Both the position numbers and the translations under genes were made by a program. Shown here piece by piece: positions 8,572 to 16,836 of a stretch of DNA of 64,000 nt. The notes below the pieces were generated by a model. It saw nothing but the letters and a program-made list of their open reading frames with translations. It was not told where the DNA came from and did no database searches. Source of the DNA: Psychrobacillus sp. FSL K6-2836 (lineage in GTDB: Bacteria > Bacillota > Bacilli > Bacillales_A > Planococcaceae); assembly GCF_038003085.1 (NCBI RefSeq), contig NZ_JBBOOM010000001.1, positions 434,001 through 498,000 on the forward strand. Direction: 5' to 3'. Numbering within the stretch: position 1 is the first letter of the stretch; each line of letters starts with the position of its first letter.

Positions 8572-8772
8572 ATGAGAAAACTAAACGATAGTAAAGAGTA
8601 CTGCCCTTATTGCGGTGCTGATTTACAAGGTGATCCTATTCCTCTAGAAATGAAACACCATTATGGCAATGCAACCCACTTTTCCAGAAAAATCGGGATT
8701 TCTAGTATGGAGAAAGATCGTGTAATCAGATGGCAATGTCCTGACTGTGGGAAGGAATGGGAGCGGGAGTAG
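8572..8772 (+). CDS. Small zinc-ribbon protein
   Basis: 66 residues, ATG seven bases after AAGGAG. CPYCGADL near the start and CPDCGKEW near the end give a four-cysteine zinc ribbon split by a histidine-containing insert (MKHHYGNATHFS). The function is unknown. It follows the 7982-8455 gene on the same strand by 116 bases. Confidence 0.6.
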   Translation: MRKLNDSKEYCPYCGADLQGDPIPLEMKHHYGNATHFSRKIGISSMEKDRVIRWQCPDCGKEWERE

Positions 8773-8863
8773 TATGACTATAATGTTTTCTGATTTTTTC
8801 CATCTTCCATGTGCAACTATTTCAAACGTTTTTAGTTAATTCATGTTTCACCTCCAATAACGC

Positions 8864-8904
8864 AAAAGAGCCATTCATATATTTCCTATATGAATGACTC
8901 TTTT
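8864..8904. terminator. Strong bidirectional terminator
   Basis: AAAAGAGCCATTCATATA and TATATGAATGACTCTTTTT pair with one mismatch around TTTCC, with T-runs on both sides. It separates the plus-strand zinc-ribbon gene from the convergent resA. Confidence 0.8.
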
Positions 8905-9005
8905 TCTATTTAGTTTTGAAAATTTGCGGAACGTCTTTTGAATTACTTCTGAATCCCGACTCCAGGCTTGACGTATCTGTTACTCTTTGTTCTATTTTGA
9001 AAAAA

Positions 9006-9542
9006 TCATTCTGGCATAATTTGCTCCATATATTCCTTAATCGCTTCTTCACTCATCTCACCAGTGATTATTTTCTCTATTTTACCCTCTGGATTAACAA
9101 GAAAAGTGGTTGGCAATGGGTTAATATTGTATGTTTCCATTACACTCTTATTATGATCAATTAAAACAGGGAAAGATAAGTTTAGTCTATCTATAAATTT
9201 TTGAACTGCAAAATCAGACTCACCTATATTTACAGCTAATATTTGAAGACCTTCGTCTTGAACCTTTTGATATTGTTGATCCATTAGAGGAAACTCTCTT
9301 TCACATGGTTTACACCAAGTTCCCCAAAAGTTTAAAAAGACTCCTTGACCTCTATAATCCGATAATTGATGCCTTTCTCCATTCATATCAGTTAATACAA
9401 AGTCAGGGGCTTCATCTCCCACTTGTAGTACGCTGTTTTTTTCTTTCGATAAGTTAGAATAAATGGTGAAGGTTATTACTCCAACCATTAATATCAAAAG
9501 TACCAGGCGCATGTAAAACCTTTTTTTCTTCTTACTATCCAT
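9006..9542 (-). CDS. resA: ResA-like thiol-disulfide oxidoreductase
   Basis: About 178 residues from the ATG at 9542; a TTG three codons earlier is closer to the ribosome site AAAGGAAAG, so the start is not certain. Residues ~8-28 are a single N-terminal membrane anchor (RLVLLILMVGVITFTIY). The thioredoxin-like domain follows with VGDEAPDFVLTDMNG and the active site FLNFWGTWCKPCEREFP, then a cis-proline loop NPLPTTFLVNPEG. ResA reduces the apocytochrome c haem-binding cysteines outside the membrane, taking electrons from CcdA. Its neighbour upstream is a ccdA that has lost its N-terminus, so this copy may lack its donor unless another ccdA exists. Confidence 0.85.
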   Translation of the reverse strand: MDSKKKKRFYMRLVLLILMVGVITFTIYSNLSKEKNSVLQVGDEAPDFVLTDMNGERHQLSDYRGQGVFLNFWGTWCKPCEREFPLMDQQYQKVQDEGLQILAVNIGESDFAVQKFIDRLNLSFPVLIDHNKSVMETYNINPLPTTFLVNPEGKIEKIITGEMSEEAIKEYMEQIMPE

Positions 9543-9582
9543 ATTTATCAACTTTCCTTTCTTTCTTATAAGTTAAAATGCT

Positions 9583-10140
9583 TTAAAATCCTGTAAATCC
9601 GCCAAAAAAAGGTGTTAAAAATGCTATAATCTTTGTCATCATATCGAAATACAGCAGTATTCCCATTACAATCATTAGGGATCCGCCTATTTTCATAAAC
9701 AATCCGCTTCTATTTTGAAGAAACTTCATTTTTCCAATAAACATGGACATAATTAGAAACGGAATAGAGAAACCGAGGACATAGAATAGCATATACAGCA
9801 TTCCTCTTCCTGGGTCTGACACTCCTAAAGCAATAACTCCCGCAAGTATCGGCCCTGTACATGGTGTCCACCCTGCTGCAAATCCCATTCCGATCAACAC
9901 GGATCCTATATGACCTTTAGGTCTCTTTTTAAACTGGACTCTTTTCTCAGACATTAACAAATCAAATTTAAATATCCCTAGAACTACTAAACCAAAAAAC
10001 ACGATAATGATTGCACCTATTTGTCGTAGTAGATCCTGATATTGAATAAAAATTGTTCCGATAAAAGAAGTAGAGAAACCTAAAGCCATAAAGATGGCTG
10101 AAAATCCAAGTAAAAATAGTAGGGTATGTACTAATGCCAC
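9583..10140 (-). pseudogene. ccdA: CcdA, N-terminally truncated
   Basis: The readable protein (185 residues from a GTG) matches CcdA from the middle of the usual ~235-residue protein onward: LVHTLLFLLGFSAIFMALGFSTSFIG, YQDLLRQIGAI, and the conserved second cysteine site GFAAGWTPCTGPILAG. The first ~60 residues, with the first membrane helix and the SPCTLP cysteine motif, are missing. The frame runs open upstream only into unrelated sequence (...IYFLVDRLCSV). Because both cysteines are needed to pass electrons across the membrane, the product should be inactive. It lies 40 bases before resA and was probably cut by an insertion or deletion near 10140, close to an integrase remnant. Confidence 0.75.
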
Positions 10141-10353
10141 CGAACATAATCTATCTACTAGGAAGTATATGAACTTCCCTTCAATTCCTTCTCAAGTTCT
10201 TTCTCATTCTAGTATTCCACTTATCAGAAATAGATTTGTCTGAATTCTTAGGACCTGGTAACCAACATTAATTTATTACATAAAATTAATGGTTATAGAA
10301 TAAATAACCAAATAATAGACAATAATTATTGTATATTGGAGGTAGTATTTATC

Positions 10354-10596
10354 ATGATAATAATAAAAAAAAGTGATGATAAAATAATTTATTGCTATTG
10401 CTGTCGCAAAAGGACTTTATTTATACGTAGAGATCTACACAATAATAGTGGTGTAGAGAGTCATTGTAGTGAATGTTTATACGTTTGGTTTGAATGGCAA
10501 AATCGAGCAGTGGAGCGAGAAAAGGAAAAGTGGTTGGAGTATAATGACGGAGTAGTTAAAAAATTGAAAGGTAACGAACAATATTTTATACAATAA
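10354..10596 (+). CDS. Small cysteine-rich zinc protein
   Basis: 80 residues; I choose the ATG at 10354 since GGAGGT ends 11 bases before it (a TTG at 10336 overlaps the ribosome site). Cysteine pairs YCYCCRK and HCSECLYVW flank a basic segment and form a likely zinc finger; the C-terminal half is a charged helix (EWQNRAVEREKEKW). The family is not recognised. Confidence 0.5.
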   Translation: MIIIKKSDDKIIYCYCCRKRTLFIRRDLHNNSGVESHCSECLYVWFEWQNRAVEREKEKWLEYNDGVVKKLKGNEQYFIQ

Positions 10597-10620
10597 CGAC
10601 CATTTTCACTTTCATTTCCT

Positions 10621-10845
10621 TTGTTTTTCTTCCATTTAGAAGCACACGGTATGCGAAATACTCACGCAAGTGTACTGCTTTCAATGGGCGTACGAATTAT
10701 TTATGTAAGTAAACGGTTAGGACACCATAACATCGCTACAACTTATAAACACTATGCCCATCTTACAACTGAAATGCATAAAAAGGATAGGCTAAGAATA
10801 TTGAGATTTTTGAAGATATGTAATAAAAGGACCAATCAGATTTGA
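10621..10845 (+). pseudogene. Tyrosine integrase, C-terminal remnant
   Basis: Translation gives HGMRNTHASVLLSMGV, SKRLGHHNIATTYKHYAHLT and then a tail. These are the H-x-x-R box, the GH box and the nucleophile tyrosine of a phage integrase. Everything upstream (core-binding domain and first Arg) is absent and there is no ribosome site. It is therefore the last ~70 residues of a lost integrase. Its position beside the broken ccdA suggests a former element end. Confidence 0.75.
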
Positions 10846-10861
10846 TTGGTCCTTTTATTAC
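10820..10861. terminator. Perfect 19-bp bidirectional terminator
   Basis: Positions 10820-10838 and 10843-10861 are exact reverse complements (core AAAAGGACCAATCA) around GATT, with runs of A and T on either side. It overlaps the integrase remnant end and closes the minus-strand AlbA_2/HEPN operon. Confidence 0.85.
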
Positions 10862-10869
10862 AATTACTA

Positions 10870-11940
10870 TTAATTTGAAAGATTATACGTCTGTATTGCT
10901 TTTAAATCTAACTTTTTAATAACTTCAAATAAGTATCTAATTTTATCTAAATACTCCTTAATGGACAATAAATGTTCTTCCTTTAAGTTGAACTCCCCAC
11001 TATACATGGTAAGAAACTTTTCATCTATGATTCCATTTTTATGAGTGTACAAATGTCTTATTTGTAATATTCTTTCAATCTCTTTTACTTCATCATTTGA
11101 GATAATATTGAAAGAACTTATTTGTTTGTTGTCACTAATAAATCCTTTAACGCTTCCCTTTTGTAATTTACTAATTTTTTCATTTGCAATATATTGAATA
11201 AATTCATCCATGTCCAAACATCTCAACACTTCTTCAACAGTTACTTCTTGTTTAGATTTTAAAGTTTGTGGTTTAGCTAGATATATCTCATATAAAAGCT
11301 GTGAAAGGTACAATTCAAAATTATCTACTGCTGAGCTAAACAGGATTTTTGATAATATCTTCCCTTCGTTGATATCAGTTGGTACATCAATTCCTTTAGG
11401 AGATAGTAGCGAATAGATATCATTAAATATTTTCAATATCCCTATATAATGTTCTATTAAGACTTTTTTTGCATAGGTTCCGTTCTCTTTATTTTGATTT
11501 AGTTCCATGTACATTTCATTTAATAATTCATTCTTTACGATATCTAAATTTGATATTATTCCTTCATCTTTTAAAATAATTCTCGAATCCTGCCTGATAT
11601 ACACATTGGAATCTAGCGAAATAACTTCATCTGAATTATAAACTTCAAGTATATAAATTTGTTTTCCATTTATATTTGTGTATGTATGTCTCACATCAGG
11701 TTGAGGCTCTAGAAATGAAACAGCCTTGTTAACTATACTATTTATATGAAAATCCCCACTAATACCAACTACTTCATATTGAGATACAGTTTTTTTATTG
11801 ATACCTATAAATAAAGCCCCACCACCAGTATTAGCTATTGAAGCAATAATTTTAGCAATTACTTTAGAGGGTGGTAAAACAGCTTGAAACTCATGTTCAC
11901 CTTGAAATGTACTTAGCATATCTGATATTTGGTTCGCCAT
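10870..11940 (-). CDS. AlbA_2 (Schlafen-type) and HEPN-like protein, candidate defence effector
   Basis: 356 residues. Residues ~12-130 match the AlbA_2 domain: EHEFQAVLPPSKVIAKIIASIANTGGGALFIGINK is the conserved E-F-K/nucleotide-binding-like start, followed by VVGISGD and the YIRQDSRI strand. The C-terminal half is helical and contains RHLYTHKNG near residue 295, which fits the R-x4-H RNase motif of HEPN domains. The ATG follows AGAGGTGA; this ribosome site overlaps the stop of the large ATPase gene, so translation is probably coupled. Pairing an AlbA_2/HEPN protein with a sacsin-type ATPase in one operon, next to Septu, suggests a sensor-effector defence pair. The HEPN assignment rests on one motif and helical context. 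Confidence 0.65.
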   Translation of the reverse strand: MANQISDMLSTFQGEHEFQAVLPPSKVIAKIIASIANTGGGALFIGINKKTVSQYEVVGISGDFHINSIVNKAVSFLEPQPDVRHTYTNINGKQIYILEVYNSDEVISLDSNVYIRQDSRIILKDEGIISNLDIVKNELLNEMYMELNQNKENGTYAKKVLIEHYIGILKIFNDIYSLLSPKGIDVPTDINEGKILSKILFSSAVDNFELYLSQLLYEIYLAKPQTLKSKQEVTVEEVLRCLDMDEFIQYIANEKISKLQKGSVKGFISDNKQISSFNIISNDEVKEIERILQIRHLYTHKNGIIDEKFLTMYSGEFNLKEEHLLSIKEYLDKIRYLFEVIKKLDLKAIQTYNLSN

Positions 11941-11949
11941 ATTTCACCT

Positions 11950-14900
11950 CTAGTATTTTAATGGGATTTTATTAATTCTTGCGCTTTTAAAGACTTTACC
12001 CAATGTTAAATTTAGTGGAGAAGAAAATCCATTTTCAACCCAAAGTTCTGAATCAGCATAATCTAGTACATCTTTTTCAGATTGAGAATATATTATTACC
12101 ATGTCATTATCTGAAGGTCTAACAACAATCTGAATATCCCTATCATTCTTTCTTATGCCACCAAAAATAGTAGGTGCTATTTTTTCAACATCATCAAGAT
12201 TATATTGATCATCCTTTTTTAGATACTCAATTACATTTCTCTTAGCTCGTTCTATTTTTTCTTGTGCTTTTTCAAACATTTTAACTGTAGAAATAGAGCT
12301 ATGAATAAACTCGTTTTGCAAAGCCTGATTTTTGAATGCTGCTTCTAATTCTTCTGGAGTAGTAATACCTAGACTGACTAAGCTATCAATAGAAATTTCT
12401 TGTTTGTGTGTTTCCTCTGGTTTTACAGTATTTGTATCAATAAGAATTGCCCTTAAATTATCAATACCTTTAATGTTGTACTCATCGAATAATCTATCTA
12501 GTTGTTCTGCTTTTTTTATATTTTCGGCTATTATTTCATCATCACATAAACGATGTCGATCATCATATAATTTTCCAAATAATTTCTTACCAAGTTCCTT
12601 ATTTTCAACAAACCAAGAATATAATTGAGATAAAATTTGCATAGTCTCATTTGTTCTGGGATATTCGGCGATTAAAGGAGGAATTAGTTTTTTTATCTGG
12701 TCTACAATCATTTCCGAATTCATTACTCTATTTTCCTTCATTAAAAATACACCTATATCGAGTAATTCATCCCTAATACCTTTACCCAGCAATTCTAAAA
12801 TATCCTTTAGCTCTTCTGGAATATCACCATCATCTAAATAGATATCATTTTTTGAAACCATTATGCCATTTTGATTTGGAAATAATCTATTTTGATCAGA
12901 GTTGTATAAATTTGATAGATTATTCTTTATTAATAATGCTATAAAATCATTAAGCCAGTGAATTGTGTCCTCTACTGATTCATAGTTTAATTTATCTTTA
13001 AGCATTTGAATATTCTCACATTCGTTAATACAACTACATACGTATTCAGCAATCTTAGGATTAATAAGTTCCCATATTGCTTCCATATCATACGACACTA
13101 ATGTTTTTTCGAATTCATTATCTAATAACATACTAGTAGTTGTCTCATAAAAATTAAGTCTATTCTGTTTAATAGAATCGTCATTTGGAATTAAGGAGAC
13201 TAAGTAGTTGAAAGCCTTTGGAAAGTCTGTATACTTGTTCAGCGAAATTTTAGTCTTTATTTTTTCAATTAAGGTTTCAGTTAATATACTTGGCATTTCA
13301 TTAAACAACTCTGAATTAATATCTAAATGTAATAATTCTTTATATGGATTTGATCCAAAGTATTTAAGGACATTTTTTAGCTCCGGAGGCAACTCAGAAT
13401 CAATATTTATTTCGTTATATTTAACAAATACATTTTCTTGATTTAAAAGAATTGCTTTATTATTATTTGCTCCAGATTTAAACGGTTTAAGTTTGTATAA
13501 ACTGTTTAGCCAATCTAAAGGCGATATATTAGGTTTTAGTGCTTCATTTAAGCTATCTAAAGTTTCCTTTTTATCTAATGTGTCAACTAATTTATCTAAA
13601 TTTACTTTAAGTTCATCGTCCCAAATAATTTTAGACCAATAAGTTATTTCTTCGAATTGAAATAAGTTAAAAGATTTTATACCGCTTAATAGACACCAAA
13701 GCTCTCTTAAAGTATCTTCATCTGCAGCTTTAGGTAAAAATATATTAGCATTGTTTACATCATACATATTAATTTTATTATTATCTTGGTTATATATTAA
13801 AGGTAGGTTTGATATACCTTTTCTAATTAATTTGAGAATTGCTTTTTGGAACCAATCTTCAGACAACCAATATTTATTTACTTTTTTATTTAAAGGTAAA
13901 ATATTATAAATTGATAAACATCTATCTTTTTTTGATACTCTTTCTACAAGATCTAAATATAAATTTGTTAATTCTTCAATTATCTTTCGATTTTCTTTAA
14001 CATTTTCATTACTTTCCTCAAACAATAAAACGCCATCTCTAGGTTCTGTAACATAAAATCTCCAAGAATTATAAATTACCTTAAAAGGTAAGTCTTCAGT
14101 ACCAATCAAAGGAAATCTTGCATATAAACGTGGAATATCTTTTGGTATTTCTTTAAATTTAAATAATGAACCTTTATCAATTTCACAAATTATTTCTCCA
14201 TATTCATTTACTGCTTTCAAAAATACAATCTCTTTTTTAACGCCTTCATAATATATATCTAAAAAATGCTTAGTATAATTGTTATTATATTCTGTTGACT
14301 CTTTTAGTTTAATTTCAAATATCTTTGTACCCTTCTCTTCTATGATAATTGAATTAAATTTATCTAAGAATACCATGGTATAAGGAACAAAATTTATTAA
14401 ATCCTCCAAACCTCTTTTTGCTAAATTTATTCCTTTTTCATCTAAATAATAGCTGAACTTAGTATTAAATTTTTTTTTGTCAAAGTCATCAATAGAAGGA
14501 ATATGCTCTATGCTGTTTAATTGTTCAGTAGAAGCATTAATTGAAGCTATTAGAGTGTCAATATTAGAGGATGATCTATCTAAATCTACGCTAAAAGATT
14601 TATATATATCATCCTTTAAATCTATTACACCTTCAATATTAATCCTTAAAGATAATAAATATGTAGTTAAAAATCCCGTGCCAAACTTTCCTGATATATT
14701 CTCTCTATTTTCATTTCGATCCTTAGATGACACCTGCTCCATTAAAAACACTAAATTTTCTATGTTAAAAACTTTACCATTATGCATATATTCTAATGTG
14801 GCTTGACTAGAATCAAATGTATTTAATTTTATATATACATCTAATTTTTCACCAGAATAAGCAACATCATGTGTATTTTGTAGTAACTCCCAAATCCATC

Positions 14901-15018
14901 TTTTAGAAGACAATTGGGTTGAATCATTCTTCAGCTTTTCAATGGCATCAATAATTTTTGTAGCAAACTGTTTCTTTTGAGACTTTTCTCTAGCAGCTGC
15001 AACTTGTTCTTTAACCAA
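11950..15018 (-). CDS. Large sacsin-type GHKL ATPase, candidate defence sensor
   Basis: 1022 residues; translation starts at a TTG nine bases after TAGGAGGT. The N-terminus is a Bergerat-fold ATPase of the sacsin/HSP90-like type: N-box RWIWELLQNTHDV (~40-52), HNG motif LEYMHNGKVFNIENLVFLM (~75-93) and glycine lid GKFGTGFLTTYLLS (~110-123). The middle ~700 residues are mostly helical with no motif I know. The last ~80 residues (IQIVVRPSDNDMVIIYSQSE ... LTLGKVFKSARINKIPL) form a compact C-terminal domain seen in similar ATPases. It is followed by the AlbA_2/HEPN gene with coupled translation. The ATPase call is firm; defence is inferred from architecture and location. Confidence 0.75.
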   Translation of the reverse strand: MVKEQVAAAREKSQKKQFATKIIDAIEKLKNDSTQLSSKRWIWELLQNTHDVAYSGEKLDVYIKLNTFDSSQATLEYMHNGKVFNIENLVFLMEQVSSKDRNENRENISGKFGTGFLTTYLLSLRINIEGVIDLKDDIYKSFSVDLDRSSSNIDTLIASINASTEQLNSIEHIPSIDDFDKKKFNTKFSYYLDEKGINLAKRGLEDLINFVPYTMVFLDKFNSIIIEEKGTKIFEIKLKESTEYNNNYTKHFLDIYYEGVKKEIVFLKAVNEYGEIICEIDKGSLFKFKEIPKDIPRLYARFPLIGTEDLPFKVIYNSWRFYVTEPRDGVLLFEESNENVKENRKIIEELTNLYLDLVERVSKKDRCLSIYNILPLNKKVNKYWLSEDWFQKAILKLIRKGISNLPLIYNQDNNKINMYDVNNANIFLPKAADEDTLRELWCLLSGIKSFNLFQFEEITYWSKIIWDDELKVNLDKLVDTLDKKETLDSLNEALKPNISPLDWLNSLYKLKPFKSGANNNKAILLNQENVFVKYNEINIDSELPPELKNVLKYFGSNPYKELLHLDINSELFNEMPSILTETLIEKIKTKISLNKYTDFPKAFNYLVSLIPNDDSIKQNRLNFYETTTSMLLDNEFEKTLVSYDMEAIWELINPKIAEYVCSCINECENIQMLKDKLNYESVEDTIHWLNDFIALLIKNNLSNLYNSDQNRLFPNQNGIMVSKNDIYLDDGDIPEELKDILELLGKGIRDELLDIGVFLMKENRVMNSEMIVDQIKKLIPPLIAEYPRTNETMQILSQLYSWFVENKELGKKLFGKLYDDRHRLCDDEIIAENIKKAEQLDRLFDEYNIKGIDNLRAILIDTNTVKPEETHKQEISIDSLVSLGITTPEELEAAFKNQALQNEFIHSSISTVKMFEKAQEKIERAKRNVIEYLKKDDQYNLDDVEKIAPTIFGGIRKNDRDIQIVVRPSDNDMVIIYSQSEKDVLDYADSELWVENGFSSPLNLTLGKVFKSARINKIPLKY

Positions 15019-15175
15019 GACACATACCTCCTAATAAACTCGTATAAGTTTCTATTTAATTAAACACTAAAAAATACAATAATTGTGAATTATATTTTTA
15101 ATTCCATTAGAATTATGGAAAAAAAATGTGGAAAACCCTATCAAATCGTACCGTGTACTATCTCTTCTCTAAAGC

Positions 15176-15223
15176 AACAAAATGCCCTAAAGCTATGTTA
15201 TAAGGCTCTAAGGGCATTTTGTT
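15176..15223. terminator. Hairpin terminator in the 15019-15855 gap
   Basis: AACAAAATGCCCT and AGGGCATTTTGTT (13 bp) pair around about 21 bases. The gap also contains GGTCGAACC at about 15270, which resembles a tRNA T-loop on the reverse strand, but no cloverleaf surrounds it. No gene is recognised in this gap. Confidence 0.5.
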
Positions 15224-15679
15224 TACGTTCAAACGTAACGTATATGTACTTGATGTTATCGGTAATCGGGGTCGAACCACTAAGAGTAATAATATGTCGA
15301 ACATAATCTCTTTGGTAGATTCTAAAGAAACAAAAGAAATCACAGGTGCTTAACCCTTGATTTAAGTACAGTGGAAAAGAGTAACCTTACCAGCACCCTG
15401 CTTAATATAAACACTATACAAAGTTTTATTAATGTACACAATTAATCAAGAGAATTATAAAATACTGCTTGATCCTTCAGAAATACTAAAATAAAGAAAT
15501 TTCCTTATTTGAGTGTTATCATACAGGATTTTTACAATTTAAGGGAAATCCTGTTAAAGAAATACGCCAAAAAACTTTTCCTGACTAATCTAATAAATAT
15601 GTCAATTTTTTAGCCTATTTTTTCTTTATACTTAATTCCCCTCTATTTTTATTATCCTATCCTATAGGGATATTTCAAT

Positions 15680-15720
15680 AATAAAGAACGAATCCCTTCT
15701 TTAAGGATTCGTTCTTTATT
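15680..15720. terminator. Terminator with 16-bp stem
   Basis: AATAAAGAACGAATCC and GGATTCGTTCTTTATT are exact complements around nine bases. It lies on the downstream side of ptuB and probably ends the Septu operon. A related hairpin occurs at 51395-51433. Confidence 0.7.
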
Positions 15721-15729
15721 ATTTATTAA

Positions 15730-15768
15730 ACTAACTCCAACTAAGCAACAGCTTCTCAATGGGGTGAG
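15730..15768. repeat. Dispersed 39-bp repeat, copy 1
   Basis: 33 of 39 bases match 51440-51478 (core GCTTCxCAATGxGGTGAG), and in both places the block lies directly after a GAACGAA-stem hairpin. It could be the shared 3' end of two lost genes plus terminator, because the minus strand reads SPH-x-EA-x-A then a stop in both copies. Confidence 0.5.
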
Positions 15769-15855
15769 TGCTGATGTTGGTGCAAAATACAAGGGTGTAG
15801 TAGATTCACCACAAAAATAAATTCCCTGCTAAAAGTCAATTATAAAATGTTGATA

Positions 15856-16836
15856 TTAAGAAGCGAGGTATTTACTTAGATTTCTCTTAGTATATTTCCC
15901 TTCTTTCTTTCTCACAATCAGAATGAGGGCTATTAATAATGCATAGTTTAAATCTTTGTGTAAATCCCTTAATTCATATAAATTTTCTAATTGAATAATT
16001 GTCTTTTCAATTATTTCTTCATCATTTATCTCATTAATGGTTTTTATATATTTTGCAGACGCCCGAAACTCGATTTCAAATTCCTCAACAGTATTTGTAT
16101 CATCATTTTCTCGTATCTTTTTTTTAAGCTTGTGATACTGCTCTTCTTTCAAAATTTCCCCCTTTGATCCACTTTTTTGAAAGTTAATTATAATGTCAAA
16201 TATAGTTTCTTGTATCACTGGGGGTTCTAATAGAAATTTAGCCCAAGTTATCAACTCCCGATCATTATCTGGGTTGCCTATACTTGAACTAATTATTTTT
16301 TGAAATGAATCACTATGCTTAACTTTTTCCTCTAGTAAGTCAAATCCATATAAATTCATCATCTCTATTGTATTTTTCCCTTTATCACTATCATTATGTA
16401 CGGAATAAAATATTTCATTTAGATTAATATGATGTTTATAAATATCATAGTAAGGGTGTACTATTTTAAAAATCCCCCCACTATCAGGATACTCTTTCCA
16501 ACTTTTATTTTTAAATTCTTCAATATATAAATCTTCTAACACATTTTTAGCTAATTTATTGTTATTACATCTATTACAAGCAATTACTAAATTCTTAGGT
16601 TGGAACGTAAAATGTTCATAGTCAGATTTATGTATTATATGGTCAATTTCATCCTTTTTTTTTCTATTTAGTCTTCGCATGCAATAAGGACAATAAATAT
16701 TTTGTCTGAGTTTCCTATATAATTCTTTTTTAAATTTTTCTAATTGGGGATCCTTTTGATTCCACGAATAGTTTGCATTTATTAAAAGTTCAATCTCATT
16801 ATCTTCAAACTCAGCATTTCTAAATATAATATCCAT
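15856..16836 (-). CDS. ptuB: Septu system HNH endonuclease PtuB
   Basis: 326 residues. The HNH core lies at ~47-95: CPYCMRRLNRKKKDEIDHIIHKSDYEHFTFQPKNLVIACNRCNNNK was read there, in which two CxxC pairs bind zinc, the DHI histidine is catalytic and the N/K residues complete the motif. The C-terminal ~200 residues are helical. Its ATG overlaps the TAA of the upstream ATPase gene by one base (TAATG), so the two are translated together. In Septu, PtuA and PtuB form a complex that degrades nucleic acid during phage infection; PtuAB also serves as effector of some retrons, but no reverse transcriptase or msr is visible here. The length and pairing match PtuB. Confidence 0.85.
   Translation of the reverse strand: MDIIFRNAEFEDNEIELLINANYSWNQKDPQLEKFKKELYRKLRQNIYCPYCMRRLNRKKKDEIDHIIHKSDYEHFTFQPKNLVIACNRCNNNKLAKNVLEDLYIEEFKNKSWKEYPDSGGIFKIVHPYYDIYKHHINLNEIFYSVHNDSDKGKNTIEMMNLYGFDLLEEKVKHSDSFQKIISSSIGNPDNDRELITWAKFLLEPPVIQETIFDIIINFQKSGSKGEILKEEQYHKLKKKIRENDDTNTVEEFEIEFRASAKYIKTINEINDEEIIEKTIIQLENLYELRDLHKDLNYALLIALILIVRKKEGKYTKRNLSKYLAS

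Noticed and set aside
15255-15300. tRNA-like GGTCGAACC on the reverse strand
   Set aside because: No cloverleaf can be drawn around it; likely chance or a very old relic.
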